Assembly: GCA_017643845.1 (NCBI GenBank) | Contig: JAEPMR010000021.1 | Coordinates: 1-43,596 of the forward strand | DNA length: 43,596 nucleotides | From: Marivivens sp. | Lineage (GTDB): Bacteria > Pseudomonadota > Alphaproteobacteria > Rhodobacterales > Rhodobacteraceae | Direction: 5' to 3' | Shown here: piece by piece, positions 7,543 to 15,706 of the stretch | How positions within the stretch are numbered: the first letter of the stretch is position 1 | How the letters are laid out: the number at the start of each line of letters is the position of its first letter | Program-made: the position numbers and the translations under genes | The notes under the pieces: model-generated | What the model saw: the letters and a program-made list of their open reading frames with translations, nothing else | Told to the model about the DNA's origin: nothing | The model's database searches: none

Positions 7543-7704
7543 ATGGATAGATTGATGTCACTTTTGGCCTTTGCCGTTTTGCTCGGTTTCCTGGGCATTC
7601 TCGGCTACTTCGTTCCGTCGCCAGACCTGCTGGCCGTCATCGGTCTGACGGTCGGACTTGTCGGCTTCGATATGTATCGTTCAGCTTGGCACAAAAAGGA
7701 CTGA
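7543..7704 (+). CDS. 53-residue membrane peptide
   Basis: ATG 7543 is preceded by a strong GAGGAG at 7531-7536 and opens a 53-codon frame ending one base before the next gene's ATG. The peptide MDRLMSLLAFAVLLGFLGIL continues as a nearly unbroken hydrophobic sequence with a short break, YFVPSPD, at residues 22-28. This suggests two membrane helices (about 5-22 and 29-43) and a charged tail, YRSAWHKKD. The ribosome-binding site and exact packing between two enzymes support it as real. I recognise no family. A role as an accessory subunit or stabiliser of the TRAP permease is possible, but nothing in the sequence proves it. Confidence 0.75.
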   Translation: MDRLMSLLAFAVLLGFLGILGYFVPSPDLLAVIGLTVGLVGFDMYRSAWHKKD

Positions 7705-7705
7705 C

Positions 7706-8671
7706 ATGACCGAACGTCCGGTCGTCTGGTTCCCGCGTAAACTCTCCGCGGCCACTCTCGAGCGGGCGCGCCGGGACTACGATGTGATCGTTAACGAGGC
7801 CGACACCCCCGGCACCGCCGACGAAATCATTGCGATGAGCGCACGCGTCGATGCGATGGTCCCTTGCCACTCCGAGCATTTCACCGAAGCGGTCGTTGCC
7901 GCTCTCGACCCGCGCCTCAAGATTATCGCCAACCATTCGGTCGGCGTCGATCATTGTAACCTGCCTGCCTTGCAGCAGCGCGGCATTGTCGTGACCAACA
8001 CACCCGATGTCCTGTCCGACGCGACAGCCGAAATCGCCATGCTCTTGATGCTCGGCGCCGCCCGCCGTGCCGTTGAGGGCGACAGCCTCGTTCGGCAGGG
8101 CGAATGGTCGGACTGGTCGCCAGCTTTCATGGTTGGCAAACAGGTCACAGGCGCCCGCCTTGGCATCGTCGGCATGGGCCGCGTCGGTCGTGCTTTCGCG
8201 GTCAAGGCCCGTGGTTTCGGCATGGAAATTCACTACCACAACCGCAGCCGCCTTTCCCCCGCTGAGGAACAGGGCGCGACCTACCACCCCTCGCTTGATA
8301 CACTCTTGCCCGAGGTTGATTTCCTGTCCCTCCATTGCCCCGCGTCACCTGAGACAACCGATCTCATTGGCGAGAGAACCTTGGGTTTGATGCGTGACGG
8401 TGCAGTTCTGGTGAATACCGCGCGTGGTGCTCTGGTGGACGAAGATGCGCTTATCGCTGCCCTCGATAGCGGGAAAATCAGTGCTGCCGGTCTCGATTGC
8501 TTCAAGGTTGAGCCTGGCGGCAACCCCGAATTTGCGCGCTTTTCAAATGTGATGATGCTCCCTCACATAGGGAGCGCGACACGAGCCACCCGTGATGCGA
8601 TGGGGTTCCGAGCGCTCGACAATCTAGACGCATTTTTCAGCGGAAACCAACCACGGGACCGGCTGGTCTAG
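7706..8671 (+). CDS. D-2-hydroxyacid dehydrogenase
   Basis: The 321-residue product is an NAD(P)-dependent D-isomer-specific 2-hydroxyacid dehydrogenase interconverting 2-keto and 2-hydroxy acids. The nucleotide-binding motif is GIVGMGRVG (Gly156, Gly158, Gly161). The catalytic set is Arg240 in NTARGALVD, Glu269 in FKVEP, and His287 in LPHIGSAT. Arg180 and Arg182 after the second Rossmann strand (HNRSR) replace the usual acidic residue, which favours NADPH as in glyoxylate/hydroxypyruvate reductases. I start at ATG 7706, directly after the membrane-peptide stop. An upstream in-frame start at 7658 would overlap that peptide gene. Operon position suggests it converts a keto acid imported by the TRAP system or released by the amidase. 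Confidence 0.9.
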   Translation: MTERPVVWFPRKLSAATLERARRDYDVIVNEADTPGTADEIIAMSARVDAMVPCHSEHFTEAVVAALDPRLKIIANHSVGVDHCNLPALQQRGIVVTNTPDVLSDATAEIAMLLMLGAARRAVEGDSLVRQGEWSDWSPAFMVGKQVTGARLGIVGMGRVGRAFAVKARGFGMEIHYHNRSRLSPAEEQGATYHPSLDTLLPEVDFLSLHCPASPETTDLIGERTLGLMRDGAVLVNTARGALVDEDALIAALDSGKISAAGLDCFKVEPGGNPEFARFSNVMMLPHIGSATRATRDAMGFRALDNLDAFFSGNQPRDRLV

Positions 8672-8686
8672 AGGGCACAGCTTCTC

Positions 8687-8709
8687 ACAATCTTGTCATA
8701 GCAGATTGT
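8687..8709 (+). other. Small stem-loop after the dehydrogenase gene
   Basis: ACAATCT (8687-8693) and AGATTGT (8703-8709) are perfect 7-base inverted copies around a 9-base loop. A second small stem, GTCCG...CGGAC, follows about ten bases later. No T-run follows, so termination here would be weak or rho-dependent. These sit in the 85-base gap before the CDP-alcohol phosphatidyltransferase gene. Confidence 0.35.
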
Positions 8710-8756
8710 CGTCCGCTCTGTTGTCGGACACATAGGAATGACACAGAGGGATCCCT

Positions 8757-9380
8757 ATGCTCGACGCAAAAGCCCGCCGTATCATCGATCCGCCGCTCAA
8801 TCGGCTTGGTGCGCTTTTGGCGCGCGCCGGAGTTTCCGCAGATGCGGTGACTTTGGTGGGGCTTTCATTGGGGATTTTCGCTGCAATTTGCATCGCGGTC
8901 GGGTCTTTTGGCTGGGCGATTTTGTTGATTGTGCTTAACCGCCTTGCCGATGGGCTGGACGGTGCAATTGCCCGCGCCACTCGGCGCACCGGCTTCGGCG
9001 GCTATCTCGACATCACCAGTGATTTTCTGTTCTACGGTGCGATCCCGCTAGGCTTCGCGCTCTACGAACCCTCAACCAACGCAGTTGCTGCTGCGTTTCT
9101 TCTTTTGTCCTTCTACGTGAACGGGGCGAGCTTTCTCGGCTACGCCATACTCGCCGAGAAATCCGGCATGAAAACCCGTGCGCAGGGGGTCAAGTCGCTC
9201 TACTATTCCGATGGTCTCCTCGAAGGGACCGAGACAATCGCCTTCTTTCTTTTGATCTGCCTTTTCCCTGCGGCTTTTGTCTGGTTCGGTGCGGTCTTTG
9301 CCGCTCTGTGCTTCGCCACTGCCGCCTTGCGCCTCTATGCGGCGAAACAGGTCTTTGTCGCTGTCGATCCCGCCGAATAA
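8757..9380 (+). CDS. CDP-alcohol phosphatidyltransferase family protein
   Basis: The 207-residue integral membrane enzyme carries the family signature D-x2-D-G-x2-A-R-x7-G-x3-D-x3-D, seen as LADGLDGAIAR followed by GGYLDITSD (Asp65, Asp68, Gly69, Ala72, Arg73, Asp85, Asp89). Such enzymes transfer a phosphatidyl group from a CDP-linked lipid to an alcohol, with metal bound by the Asp residues. About five or six hydrophobic segments surround the motif. Related proteins make phosphatidylglycerol phosphate, phosphatidylserine or phosphatidylcholine, but the acceptor cannot be read from the sequence. The start at ATG 8757 has GAGGG upstream. Its tie to the preceding operon is uncertain. Confidence 0.85.
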   Translation: MLDAKARRIIDPPLNRLGALLARAGVSADAVTLVGLSLGIFAAICIAVGSFGWAILLIVLNRLADGLDGAIARATRRTGFGGYLDITSDFLFYGAIPLGFALYEPSTNAVAAAFLLLSFYVNGASFLGYAILAEKSGMKTRAQGVKSLYYSDGLLEGTETIAFFLLICLFPAAFVWFGAVFAALCFATAALRLYAAKQVFVAVDPAE

Positions 9381-9492
9381 TTCCCACTTAAGGGCGCTTG
9401 TTGGTGAAATCCGTCACCGCTCGCCGTTTTTGGGGATGCACCTGTGACTGATCCCTATAAGGAAACCCTGATCATTATGGGGAGATCCGCAC

Positions 9493-11499
9493 ATGGCGCT
9501 GCTTCTGGGCGTTGATACCGGCGGTACATACACGGATGCCGTCATCGTTGATGACGAGACAAACACCGTTCTGGCAAAGGCCAAGGCGCTAACCTCGCGT
9601 CCTGATCTTTCCCTCGGGATCGGTGGCGCCATCGGGGCTGTTCTGGAGCGCTCCTCCATCAAACCCGCGCAAATCGAAATGGTCTCCCTTTCCACCACGC
9701 TCGCCACCAACGCATTGGTCGAAGGGCAGGGCGGTCGAATCGCTTTGATATTCATTGGTTTCGAGGCCGCTGAATTTAGTCGCGCCGGGCTGTCAGAAGC
9801 CGTTGGGAACGACCCCGTAATCTCTGTCGCGGGAGGTCACTCCCATTCCGGTTCCGAGAGTACCCCGCTTGACGTCGCCACACTTGAAGCCGGCATTGTG
9901 GACCTACCCGCCGATATTACAGGTATCGCCGTAGCCTCCCGCTTTGCCACCCGTAATCCTGCGCACGAGATTGCTGCCCGTGATGCCGTTCTGCGCCTGC
10001 GGGATATTCCGGTCACCTGTTCGCACGAGCTATCTTCTGCCCTCGGGGGGCCGAAGCGCGCATTAACCGCAGTCCTGAACGCGCGGCTAATCGGTTTGAT
10101 TGCCCGCCTGATAAGGGCCTGCGAAGGCCACCTCACCCATCTTGGCATCAATGCCCGCCTGATGGTCGTTCGCGGGGATGGCGCACTCGTGTCTGCGGAC
10201 CTAGCCAAGGTCAAGCCGATTGAAACGATCCTGAGCGGTCCTGCCGCATCGATTGCGGGCGCAAGTTGGCTCACTGGCGAAACTGACGGGCTGGTCTCTG
10301 ACATTGGTGGCACCACGACAGACGTCTGTCTTCTGCGCGACGGTAAACCCAGTATCGATCCAAACGGCGCACGTGTCGGAAAGTTCCGTACAATGGTCGA
10401 AGCGGTCGCCATGCGTACATGGGGTCTCGGCGGCGATAGCGAGGTTCATCTCGTCGAGGGTCTCGGGGGCGGGCTACGCCTCGGCCCGCGACGGGTCATG
10501 CCGATTTCCCTTCTCGCGGTTCAACATTCCGAGCTTGTGCACGAAACTCTCGAGTCTGCGCTTCTGCGCGACATCCCCGCACCCGAAATGGGCAGTTTCG
10601 TCGTTCCGCTCTGGTCCGCTCCGCCAATTGGCCTCGATCAGCGGGAACAGGCGATCATCGACCGGCTCTCCGGCGGCCCCTTGCCGCGCGGCCGCGTAGT
10701 CTTGACCCGGCTCGAAGGCCCGGCCCTGCAGCGGCTTGTATCACGCGGGCATGTGATCGTTGCGGGCGTCACGCCGTCCGATGCCGCTCATCTCCTTGGA
10801 ATGGGGGATAGGTGGGATCGTGAGGCCGCGGAGAAATCGCTTGATCTGCTCGCACGCCGGCGCACCGGCTCCGGTGACCGCATCGCGCCGGACGGCCGGA
10901 CTCTGGCAGAAATGATTATCGCACAGATTCGCAAGCAGACAGCAGATTGCCTGCTCGAAGCGGCATTTGCCGACGATAGCCGTGATTGGCAGGCAGAGCC
11001 CGAAGCACTTGCCGCGCATGAACTTGTCTCTGCCGGGTTGGACCGTCATTCTGGGATCCTTAAAACGCAGCTGTCATTAGGTGTTCCGGTGATCGGGCTG
11101 GGCGCCTCGGCGGCCAGTTTCTATCCGCCTGTGGGCGCGCGCCTCGGCACGCGGATGATCGTCCCCGAACATGCTGACGTCGCCAACGCTGTCGGTGCAG
11201 TGGTGGGGCAGGTTTCCATGCAGATGTCCGGTACAGTGACGAGCGCCGGTGAGGGCAGCTACATTGTGCATCTTTCCGAAGGGCCAGTTCAATTCGCGGA
11301 TCGCGACACCGCGTTAGATATTTTGCAGTCGCGACTGGAGTCCGAAACCAGTGCCCGCGCGCGCGATGCCGGCGTCGAAGAGGTCCGCCTTTCGGTCACT
11401 CGCGATATTCGTGAGGTGGAGATCGAAAACCGCACGATGTTCATTGAGGCGGAGGTTCGCGTCACCGCACAGGGCCGGCCAAGGATTGCCGCAGGCTAA
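9493..11499 (+). CDS. Hydantoinase/oxoprolinase family protein (HyuA-like)
   Basis: The 668-residue product has the ASKHA-type nucleotide-binding fold of HyuA/5-oxoprolinase A. The N-terminal phosphate loop is GVDTGGTYTDAVIVD (residues 5-19), a central DIGGTTTDVCLL (about 270) is the second phosphate loop, and the C-terminus ends GRPRIAAG. Family members open cyclic amides (hydantoins, 5-oxoproline) or carboxylate ketones using ATP, usually with a HyuB partner. No hyuB lies nearby, so this is a solitary form whose substrate is unknown. GGGGAGA lies upstream of ATG 9493. Together with the amidase, two unrelated amide-bond enzymes occur within 5 kb. Confidence 0.88.
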   Translation: MALLLGVDTGGTYTDAVIVDDETNTVLAKAKALTSRPDLSLGIGGAIGAVLERSSIKPAQIEMVSLSTTLATNALVEGQGGRIALIFIGFEAAEFSRAGLSEAVGNDPVISVAGGHSHSGSESTPLDVATLEAGIVDLPADITGIAVASRFATRNPAHEIAARDAVLRLRDIPVTCSHELSSALGGPKRALTAVLNARLIGLIARLIRACEGHLTHLGINARLMVVRGDGALVSADLAKVKPIETILSGPAASIAGASWLTGETDGLVSDIGGTTTDVCLLRDGKPSIDPNGARVGKFRTMVEAVAMRTWGLGGDSEVHLVEGLGGGLRLGPRRVMPISLLAVQHSELVHETLESALLRDIPAPEMGSFVVPLWSAPPIGLDQREQAIIDRLSGGPLPRGRVVLTRLEGPALQRLVSRGHVIVAGVTPSDAAHLLGMGDRWDREAAEKSLDLLARRRTGSGDRIAPDGRTLAEMIIAQIRKQTADCLLEAAFADDSRDWQAEPEALAAHELVSAGLDRHSGILKTQLSLGVPVIGLGASAASFYPPVGARLGTRMIVPEHADVANAVGAVVGQVSMQMSGTVTSAGEGSYIVHLSEGPVQFADRDTALDILQSRLESETSARARDAGVEEVRLSVTRDIREVEIENRTMFIEAEVRVTAQGRPRIAAG

Positions 11500-11576
11500 A
11501 TCACCGTTGGACAGTCTTGCCGAAAAGGATTAACCGTTTGCGCTAACAGTTTCCTGAAGTTCCAACGGAGTCTTTC

Positions 11577-12362
11577 ATGTCCATTCGCGCGCTCGTTTGG
11601 GGCGAAAACGTCCACGAACAGAAAAATAAAGTCGTCGCCGAGCTTTATCCGAACGGCATGCATTCCTGCATTGCTGAAAGCCTGAACAGCGACGCCCAAA
11701 TCACCGCTACGACAGCCACTTTGCAAGAGCCTGAACATGGCCTGACCGAATCCCGCCTTGCGGAAACTGACGTGCTTTTGTGGTGGGGTCATGCGGCACA
11801 CGGGGATGTGGAAGATGCAATCGTCGAGCGTGTCGCAGAGCGTGTTTGGGGCGGAATGGGACTGATCGTCCTGCATTCCGGCCATTTCGCGAAAATCTTC
11901 AAGCGCCTGATGGGCACGCCCTGCAACCTTACCTGGCGCGAGGCGGGCGAGCGTGAACGGCTCTGGCTCACCAGCCGGAATCATCCCATCGCAGCGGGGC
12001 TTCCCGATCATTTCGAGTTGGAAAACGAAGAAATGTATGGCGAGCCTTTCGGTATCCCCGAACCGCTTGAGACCGTCTTCGTCAGCTGGTTTCAGGGGGG
12101 CGAGGTTTTCCGCTCTGGCGTGACCTACAAGCGCGGCGCGGGTAACGTCTTCTACTTCCGTCCCGGCCATGAAACCTACCCGACCTACTATGACGAAAAC
12201 GTCCGCACTGTTTTGCGTAATGCAGTGAAGTGGGCGCATAATCCGGCTGCGCGCATCGCAGATGTAAACGCGGCACCGAACGTCCCCGTTTCCGAAGCAC
12301 TCGAACCGATTGAAGAGCGTGGACCGCGTTTGCATCATGACGGTGAGGAGGGCTACAGATGA
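11577..12362 (+). CDS. ThuA-like domain protein
   Basis: The 261-residue product matches the ThuA fold (glutamine-amidotransferase-like Rossmann topology). It opens with [12 protein letters not shown], then [27 protein letters not shown] and a C-terminal [15 protein letters not shown]. ThuA proteins are associated with uptake or oxidation of trehalose and related sugars in rhizobia, and are almost always beside a Gfo/Idh/MocA oxidoreductase, as here. The biochemical activity is not settled. The stop overlaps the next start as ATGA. The ribosome-binding site CGGAG (11566-11570) lies in one arm of a distant 8-base inverted repeat (11504-11511 with 11561-11568). Confidence 0.85.
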   Translation: MSIRALVWGENVHEQKNKVVAELYPNGMHSCIAESLNSDAQITATTATLQEPEHGLTESRLAETDVLLWWGHAAHGDVEDAIVERVAERVWGGMGLIVLHSGHFAKIFKRLMGTPCNLTWREAGERERLWLTSRNHPIAAGLPDHFELENEEMYGEPFGIPEPLETVFVSWFQGGEVFRSGVTYKRGAGNVFYFRPGHETYPTYYDENVRTVLRNAVKWAHNPAARIADVNAAPNVPVSEALEPIEERGPRLHHDGEEGYR

Positions 12363-13414
12363 GCACAATCCGACTGCTGATCGTCGGGACGGGTGGAATG
12401 GCTAACGGCCATGCCGAAGCCTTTGCCGCAATTGATGGCGTGACGCTCTGCGGCGGGATCGACACCAATCCCGAACGCCTTGCTGCCTTCTGTGACAAGC
12501 ATAATATTCCGAACCGCTTCACCTCGATTGACGAAGCGCTGGCCTGGGGCGAATTCGATGCCGTTACGAATGTGACCCCCGATGCGGTGCATCACGCCAC
12601 GACCCTGCCTTTTCTTGCTGCGGGCAAGCACGTTCTCTGTGAAAAGCCGCTTGCCGTAACAGTCAGTGACGCCGATGAGATGGCCCAAGCCGCCGAGGCC
12701 GCTGGCGTCATCAACATGGTAAACCTATCCTACCGCAACGGTCCGGCTCTGATTCATGCCGCCAAACTGGTTGCCGAAGGCGCAATTGGTGAGGTCCGCC
12801 ATTTCGAAGCATCCTACCTGCAAAGCTGGCTCACCCAGCCCGCATGGGGTGAATGGAGCACCAATGACACATGGCTTTGGCGCCTTTCGACGGCACATGG
12901 TTCAAAAGGCGTTCTGGGTGACATCGGCGTTCATATCCTCGATTTTGCCACCCACGCGGCCGCTTTGGATGTGCAGTCTTTATCCTGCAACCTGACCACG
13001 TTCGACAAGGCCCCGGGCGGCAAGATCGGCGACTACACCCTCGACGCGAATGACAGCTTCACCATGCATGTGACGCTGGCAAACGGGGCTGTCGGCGTTG
13101 TTCATGCAAGCCGGATGGCGTCTGGGCATTTCAATGACCTGTTCATGCGCTTGCACGGAACAAAAGGCGCGCTGGATGTGCGTTTTGCAGGGAACAAAAG
13201 CATCCTGCGTGGCTGCCTCGGCGACGATCTCTTGACCGCGACATGGAAAGACATCCCCGTTCCTGACGTGCAGACCAATTATCAGCGTTTCATCGCTGCG
13301 ATCCGCTCCGGCGAAATGGTCGCGCCCGATTTCCGTCGGGGGGCCCAGTTGCAGCGCGTAATGGATGCGGCAGAACGGTCCGACGCAGACGGCTCGCGTA
13401 TGCTCCCTGTCTGA
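12359..13414 (+). CDS. Gfo/Idh/MocA family oxidoreductase
   Basis: The 351-residue NAD(P)-dependent dehydrogenase has an N-terminal Rossmann fold ([17 protein letters not shown], residues 5-21), the EKPLAVT signature with the conserved Lys of the family near residue 98, and the typical C-terminal beta-sheet domain. Members oxidise or epimerise sugars, inositols and their derivatives. It is translationally coupled to the ThuA gene (ATGA overlap), suggesting that both act on the same sugar-like compound. No transporter for it is adjacent. The 13-bp hairpin after its stop may serve as its terminator. Confidence 0.9.
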   Translation: MSTIRLLIVGTGGMANGHAEAFAAIDGVTLCGGIDTNPERLAAFCDKHNIPNRFTSIDEALAWGEFDAVTNVTPDAVHHATTLPFLAAGKHVLCEKPLAVTVSDADEMAQAAEAAGVINMVNLSYRNGPALIHAAKLVAEGAIGEVRHFEASYLQSWLTQPAWGEWSTNDTWLWRLSTAHGSKGVLGDIGVHILDFATHAAALDVQSLSCNLTTFDKAPGGKIGDYTLDANDSFTMHVTLANGAVGVVHASRMASGHFNDLFMRLHGTKGALDVRFAGNKSILRGCLGDDLLTATWKDIPVPDVQTNYQRFIAAIRSGEMVAPDFRRGAQLQRVMDAAERSDADGSRMLPV

Positions 13415-13427
13415 CCCGCGTTAACAG

Positions 13428-13473
13428 CTCCTTCACCCGCGCGCCCTAATCTGGCTGCGGGTGAAGGAGTTTT
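13428..13473 (+). promoter_or_regulatory. Perfect 13-bp hairpin containing the motB ribosome-binding site
   Basis: CTCCTTCACCCGC (13428-13440) and GCGGGTGAAGGAG (13457-13469) are perfect inverted copies with a 16-base loop, followed by TTTT. The right arm contains GAAGGAG, which is the ribosome-binding site for motB, seven bases before ATG 13477. The element begins 13 bases after the Gfo/Idh stop. It could be that gene's terminator (the T-run is short), a translational lock on motB, or both. Confidence 0.75.
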
Positions 13474-13476
13474 GGG

Positions 13477-14319
13477 ATGAGTGACGCAGCAAATGCGCCG
13501 GTCATCATCAAGCGTAAGAAAGTCGTCGGCGGTGACGGGCACCACGGTGGTGCATGGAAGGTCGCCTATGCCGATTTCGTAACCGCGATGATGGCCTTTT
13601 TCATGTTGATGTGGCTTCTGAATGCCACGACCGAACAGCAGCGTAAGGGACTGGCGGATTACTTTTCGCCCACTTTGCCGCTGAACCGGATTTCCTCCGG
13701 TGGGGATGGCATGTTCGGCGGAACCAATATCTTCAGTCAGGAAAAACTGGCCGAAGATGGCACTGGTGGGACCGAATTCGACAGCCTGCCCAGCGATGTC
13801 TCCGATGAAGAAGACCGCGATGCCCTCAGCATTGCAGAAACCCGTTCCCTGTCGGAAGTCGAGGCCGTCCTCATCGGACGCGGCGGCGAAAGTCTCTTAT
13901 CGGATATGGAGCTCCAGCACGTCGTCAGCCGGATCAGTCCCGAGGGTCTCATCATTGAGGTCTATTCCCGCCCGGGTTTCCCGCTATTCGAAGCTGAGAC
14001 AGGCGAAATCCAGCCCTTGCTGGCGAGCATACTGGCCGTTTTCGCCGAAGCATTCACGCTGGTCGAAAATCCGGTCACAATTCGCGGCTATACCGCCGCC
14101 CGGCCTATCGTCCTGCGTGAGCCGCGCGTCTGGGATAGGTCCATCACGCGTGCGGATCACACCCGTCGTCACCTTCAGGATCTCGGATTGTCCCCGCAGC
14201 GGATCGAATCCATTGAAGGTTTCGGAGATCGTAAACTTGTGGATCCGAATGGCCTCTCCCCCCGAAACGACCGGATCGAGGTGATCCTGGTGCGCCTGTT
14301 CCCCCAGAAAAGTGAGTAG
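13477..14319 (+). CDS. motB: Flagellar motor protein MotB
   Basis: The 280-residue stator protein has a short basic cytoplasmic N-terminus (IKRKKVVGG). A single membrane helix at about residues 30-50 contains the ion-binding Asp in YADFVTAMMAFF (Asp33), and is followed by the plug region. A periplasmic OmpA-like domain in the last 130 residues (ITIRGYTAA-like core, IESIEGFGDRKLV, NDRIEVILVRL) anchors to peptidoglycan. MotA is not in the window. The gene heads a co-directional run motB-flgE-flgK-flgL-flgI, a layout seen in Rhodobacteraceae. Its ribosome-binding site lies within a strong hairpin, so translation is probably controlled. Confidence 0.92.
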   Translation: MSDAANAPVIIKRKKVVGGDGHHGGAWKVAYADFVTAMMAFFMLMWLLNATTEQQRKGLADYFSPTLPLNRISSGGDGMFGGTNIFSQEKLAEDGTGGTEFDSLPSDVSDEEDRDALSIAETRSLSEVEAVLIGRGGESLLSDMELQHVVSRISPEGLIIEVYSRPGFPLFEAETGEIQPLLASILAVFAEAFTLVENPVTIRGYTAARPIVLREPRVWDRSITRADHTRRHLQDLGLSPQRIESIEGFGDRKLVDPNGLSPRNDRIEVILVRLFPQKSE

Positions 14320-14392
14320 AATTTGAGGCGTTAGGGCGATCTTAAGCCCGCTGTCCGAGGCTCCCTCCAAACCGGATGAATGGAAGGTGCCC

Positions 14393-15694
14393 ATGTCGAT
14401 CTCTTCTTCTTTGAATGCCAGCGTCGCGGGGCTTTCGGCGAACGCGAGCAAGCTTGCTGCCATCTCTGACAATATCGCGAATTCTGCCACCTTCGGTTAC
14501 AAACGGGTTGTCACCGATTTTCACTCCATGGTGATCGGAAGCGGTCCGGGAGCCTATGCTGCGGGCGGCGTCCGTACGACGAATATGCGGCTCATCGATC
14601 AGGGCGCATCGCTGGTCTCTTCCGAAAATGCCACCGATCTCGCCGTTCGGGGCAGGGGGCTGCTTCCTGTTACGACCGAGGCATCCGTTACGCTCGACAA
14701 TGGTGATTACCCCCTCCTGATGACGACGACTGGCTCCTTTCGCCCGGACGAGCAGGGTTATCTCAGAAGCGATAGCGGCTTGGTTCTGATGGGTTGGCCC
14801 GCAGCATCTGATGGATCGATTCCCACTTTTCCCCGCGATACGGCCGACGGCCTGCAACCCATCCGCCTGAATGCCAACCAGTTTGTCGGCGAGCCGACAA
14901 CCGAGGTCGAGATTGTCGCCAACCTACCTGCGACCGGCACAGTCGCAGGGGCTGATGGCATGACCGAGGAAATCTCGGTCGAATATTTCGACAATCTGGG
15001 GAAGTCGGAGAGCCTCTCCATTTCCTTTGCGCCAACAGTTCCCGCGACCGGCGCGTCGAATGAATGGATCATGACCATTCGAGACAGCGCCTCCGGTGAC
15101 GCTATCATAGGGGAGTACCAGCTGCAGTTCGACGACACGCGCGGGCAGGGCGGGTCACTCGCATCTGTCGCCGCTCTCTCCGGCGGGGCTTATGATCCTG
15201 TGAGCGGCGCATTTTCGGTCACCGTTGCCGGTGGCCCGTTGTCCATCAGTATCGGCGCGCTCGGCGGTGGAACCGGAATGACCCAGCTTTCCGATTCATT
15301 CGCTCCGGTTTCGATCACCAAGAATGGGACCGCCGTTGGCAACATGACATCTGTTGATATTGATGCAAACGGCTTTGTAAGGGCGTCGTTCGACGTCGGT
15401 GTATCTCGGGTAATTTATCAAATTCCCCTTATCAATGTCTCCAATATCAACGGTCTGGAATCCCACGACTATCAATCCTATCGCGCCTCGTCTGATAGCG
15501 GGAGCTTTTTTCTCTGGGATGCAGGCGATGGGCCCACCGGTGACATTGTAAATTTCGCGCGGCAGGAGTCCGCGACGGATGTGGCCGGCGAACTGACCGA
15601 CCTGATCCAGACCCAGCGCGCCTATTCATCGAATGCAAAGGTCATCCAGACTGTCGATGAGATGCTTCAGGAAACCACCAATATCAAACGCTAG
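14393..15694 (+). CDS. flgE: Flagellar hook protein FlgE
   Basis: The 433-residue product has the N-terminal rod/hook motif LNASVAGLSANASKLAAISDNIAN and the C-terminal hook helix (LTDLIQTQRAYSSNAKVIQT, then VDEMLQETTNI). The variable Gly/Thr-rich D1-D2 domains lie between. It polymerises outside the cell to form the universal joint between rod and filament, exported by the flagellar type III apparatus, so it has no signal peptide. I use ATG 14393 with GGAAGG five bases upstream rather than the GTG at 14387. It lies 73 bases after motB and 12 bases before flgK. Confidence 0.93.
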   Translation: MSISSSLNASVAGLSANASKLAAISDNIANSATFGYKRVVTDFHSMVIGSGPGAYAAGGVRTTNMRLIDQGASLVSSENATDLAVRGRGLLPVTTEASVTLDNGDYPLLMTTTGSFRPDEQGYLRSDSGLVLMGWPAASDGSIPTFPRDTADGLQPIRLNANQFVGEPTTEVEIVANLPATGTVAGADGMTEEISVEYFDNLGKSESLSISFAPTVPATGASNEWIMTIRDSASGDAIIGEYQLQFDDTRGQGGSLASVAALSGGAYDPVSGAFSVTVAGGPLSISIGALGGGTGMTQLSDSFAPVSITKNGTAVGNMTSVDIDANGFVRASFDVGVSRVIYQIPLINVSNINGLESHDYQSYRASSDSGSFFLWDAGDGPTGDIVNFARQESATDVAGELTDLIQTQRAYSSNAKVIQTVDEMLQETTNIKR

Positions 15695-15706
15695 GGAAAA
15701 CCTTCC

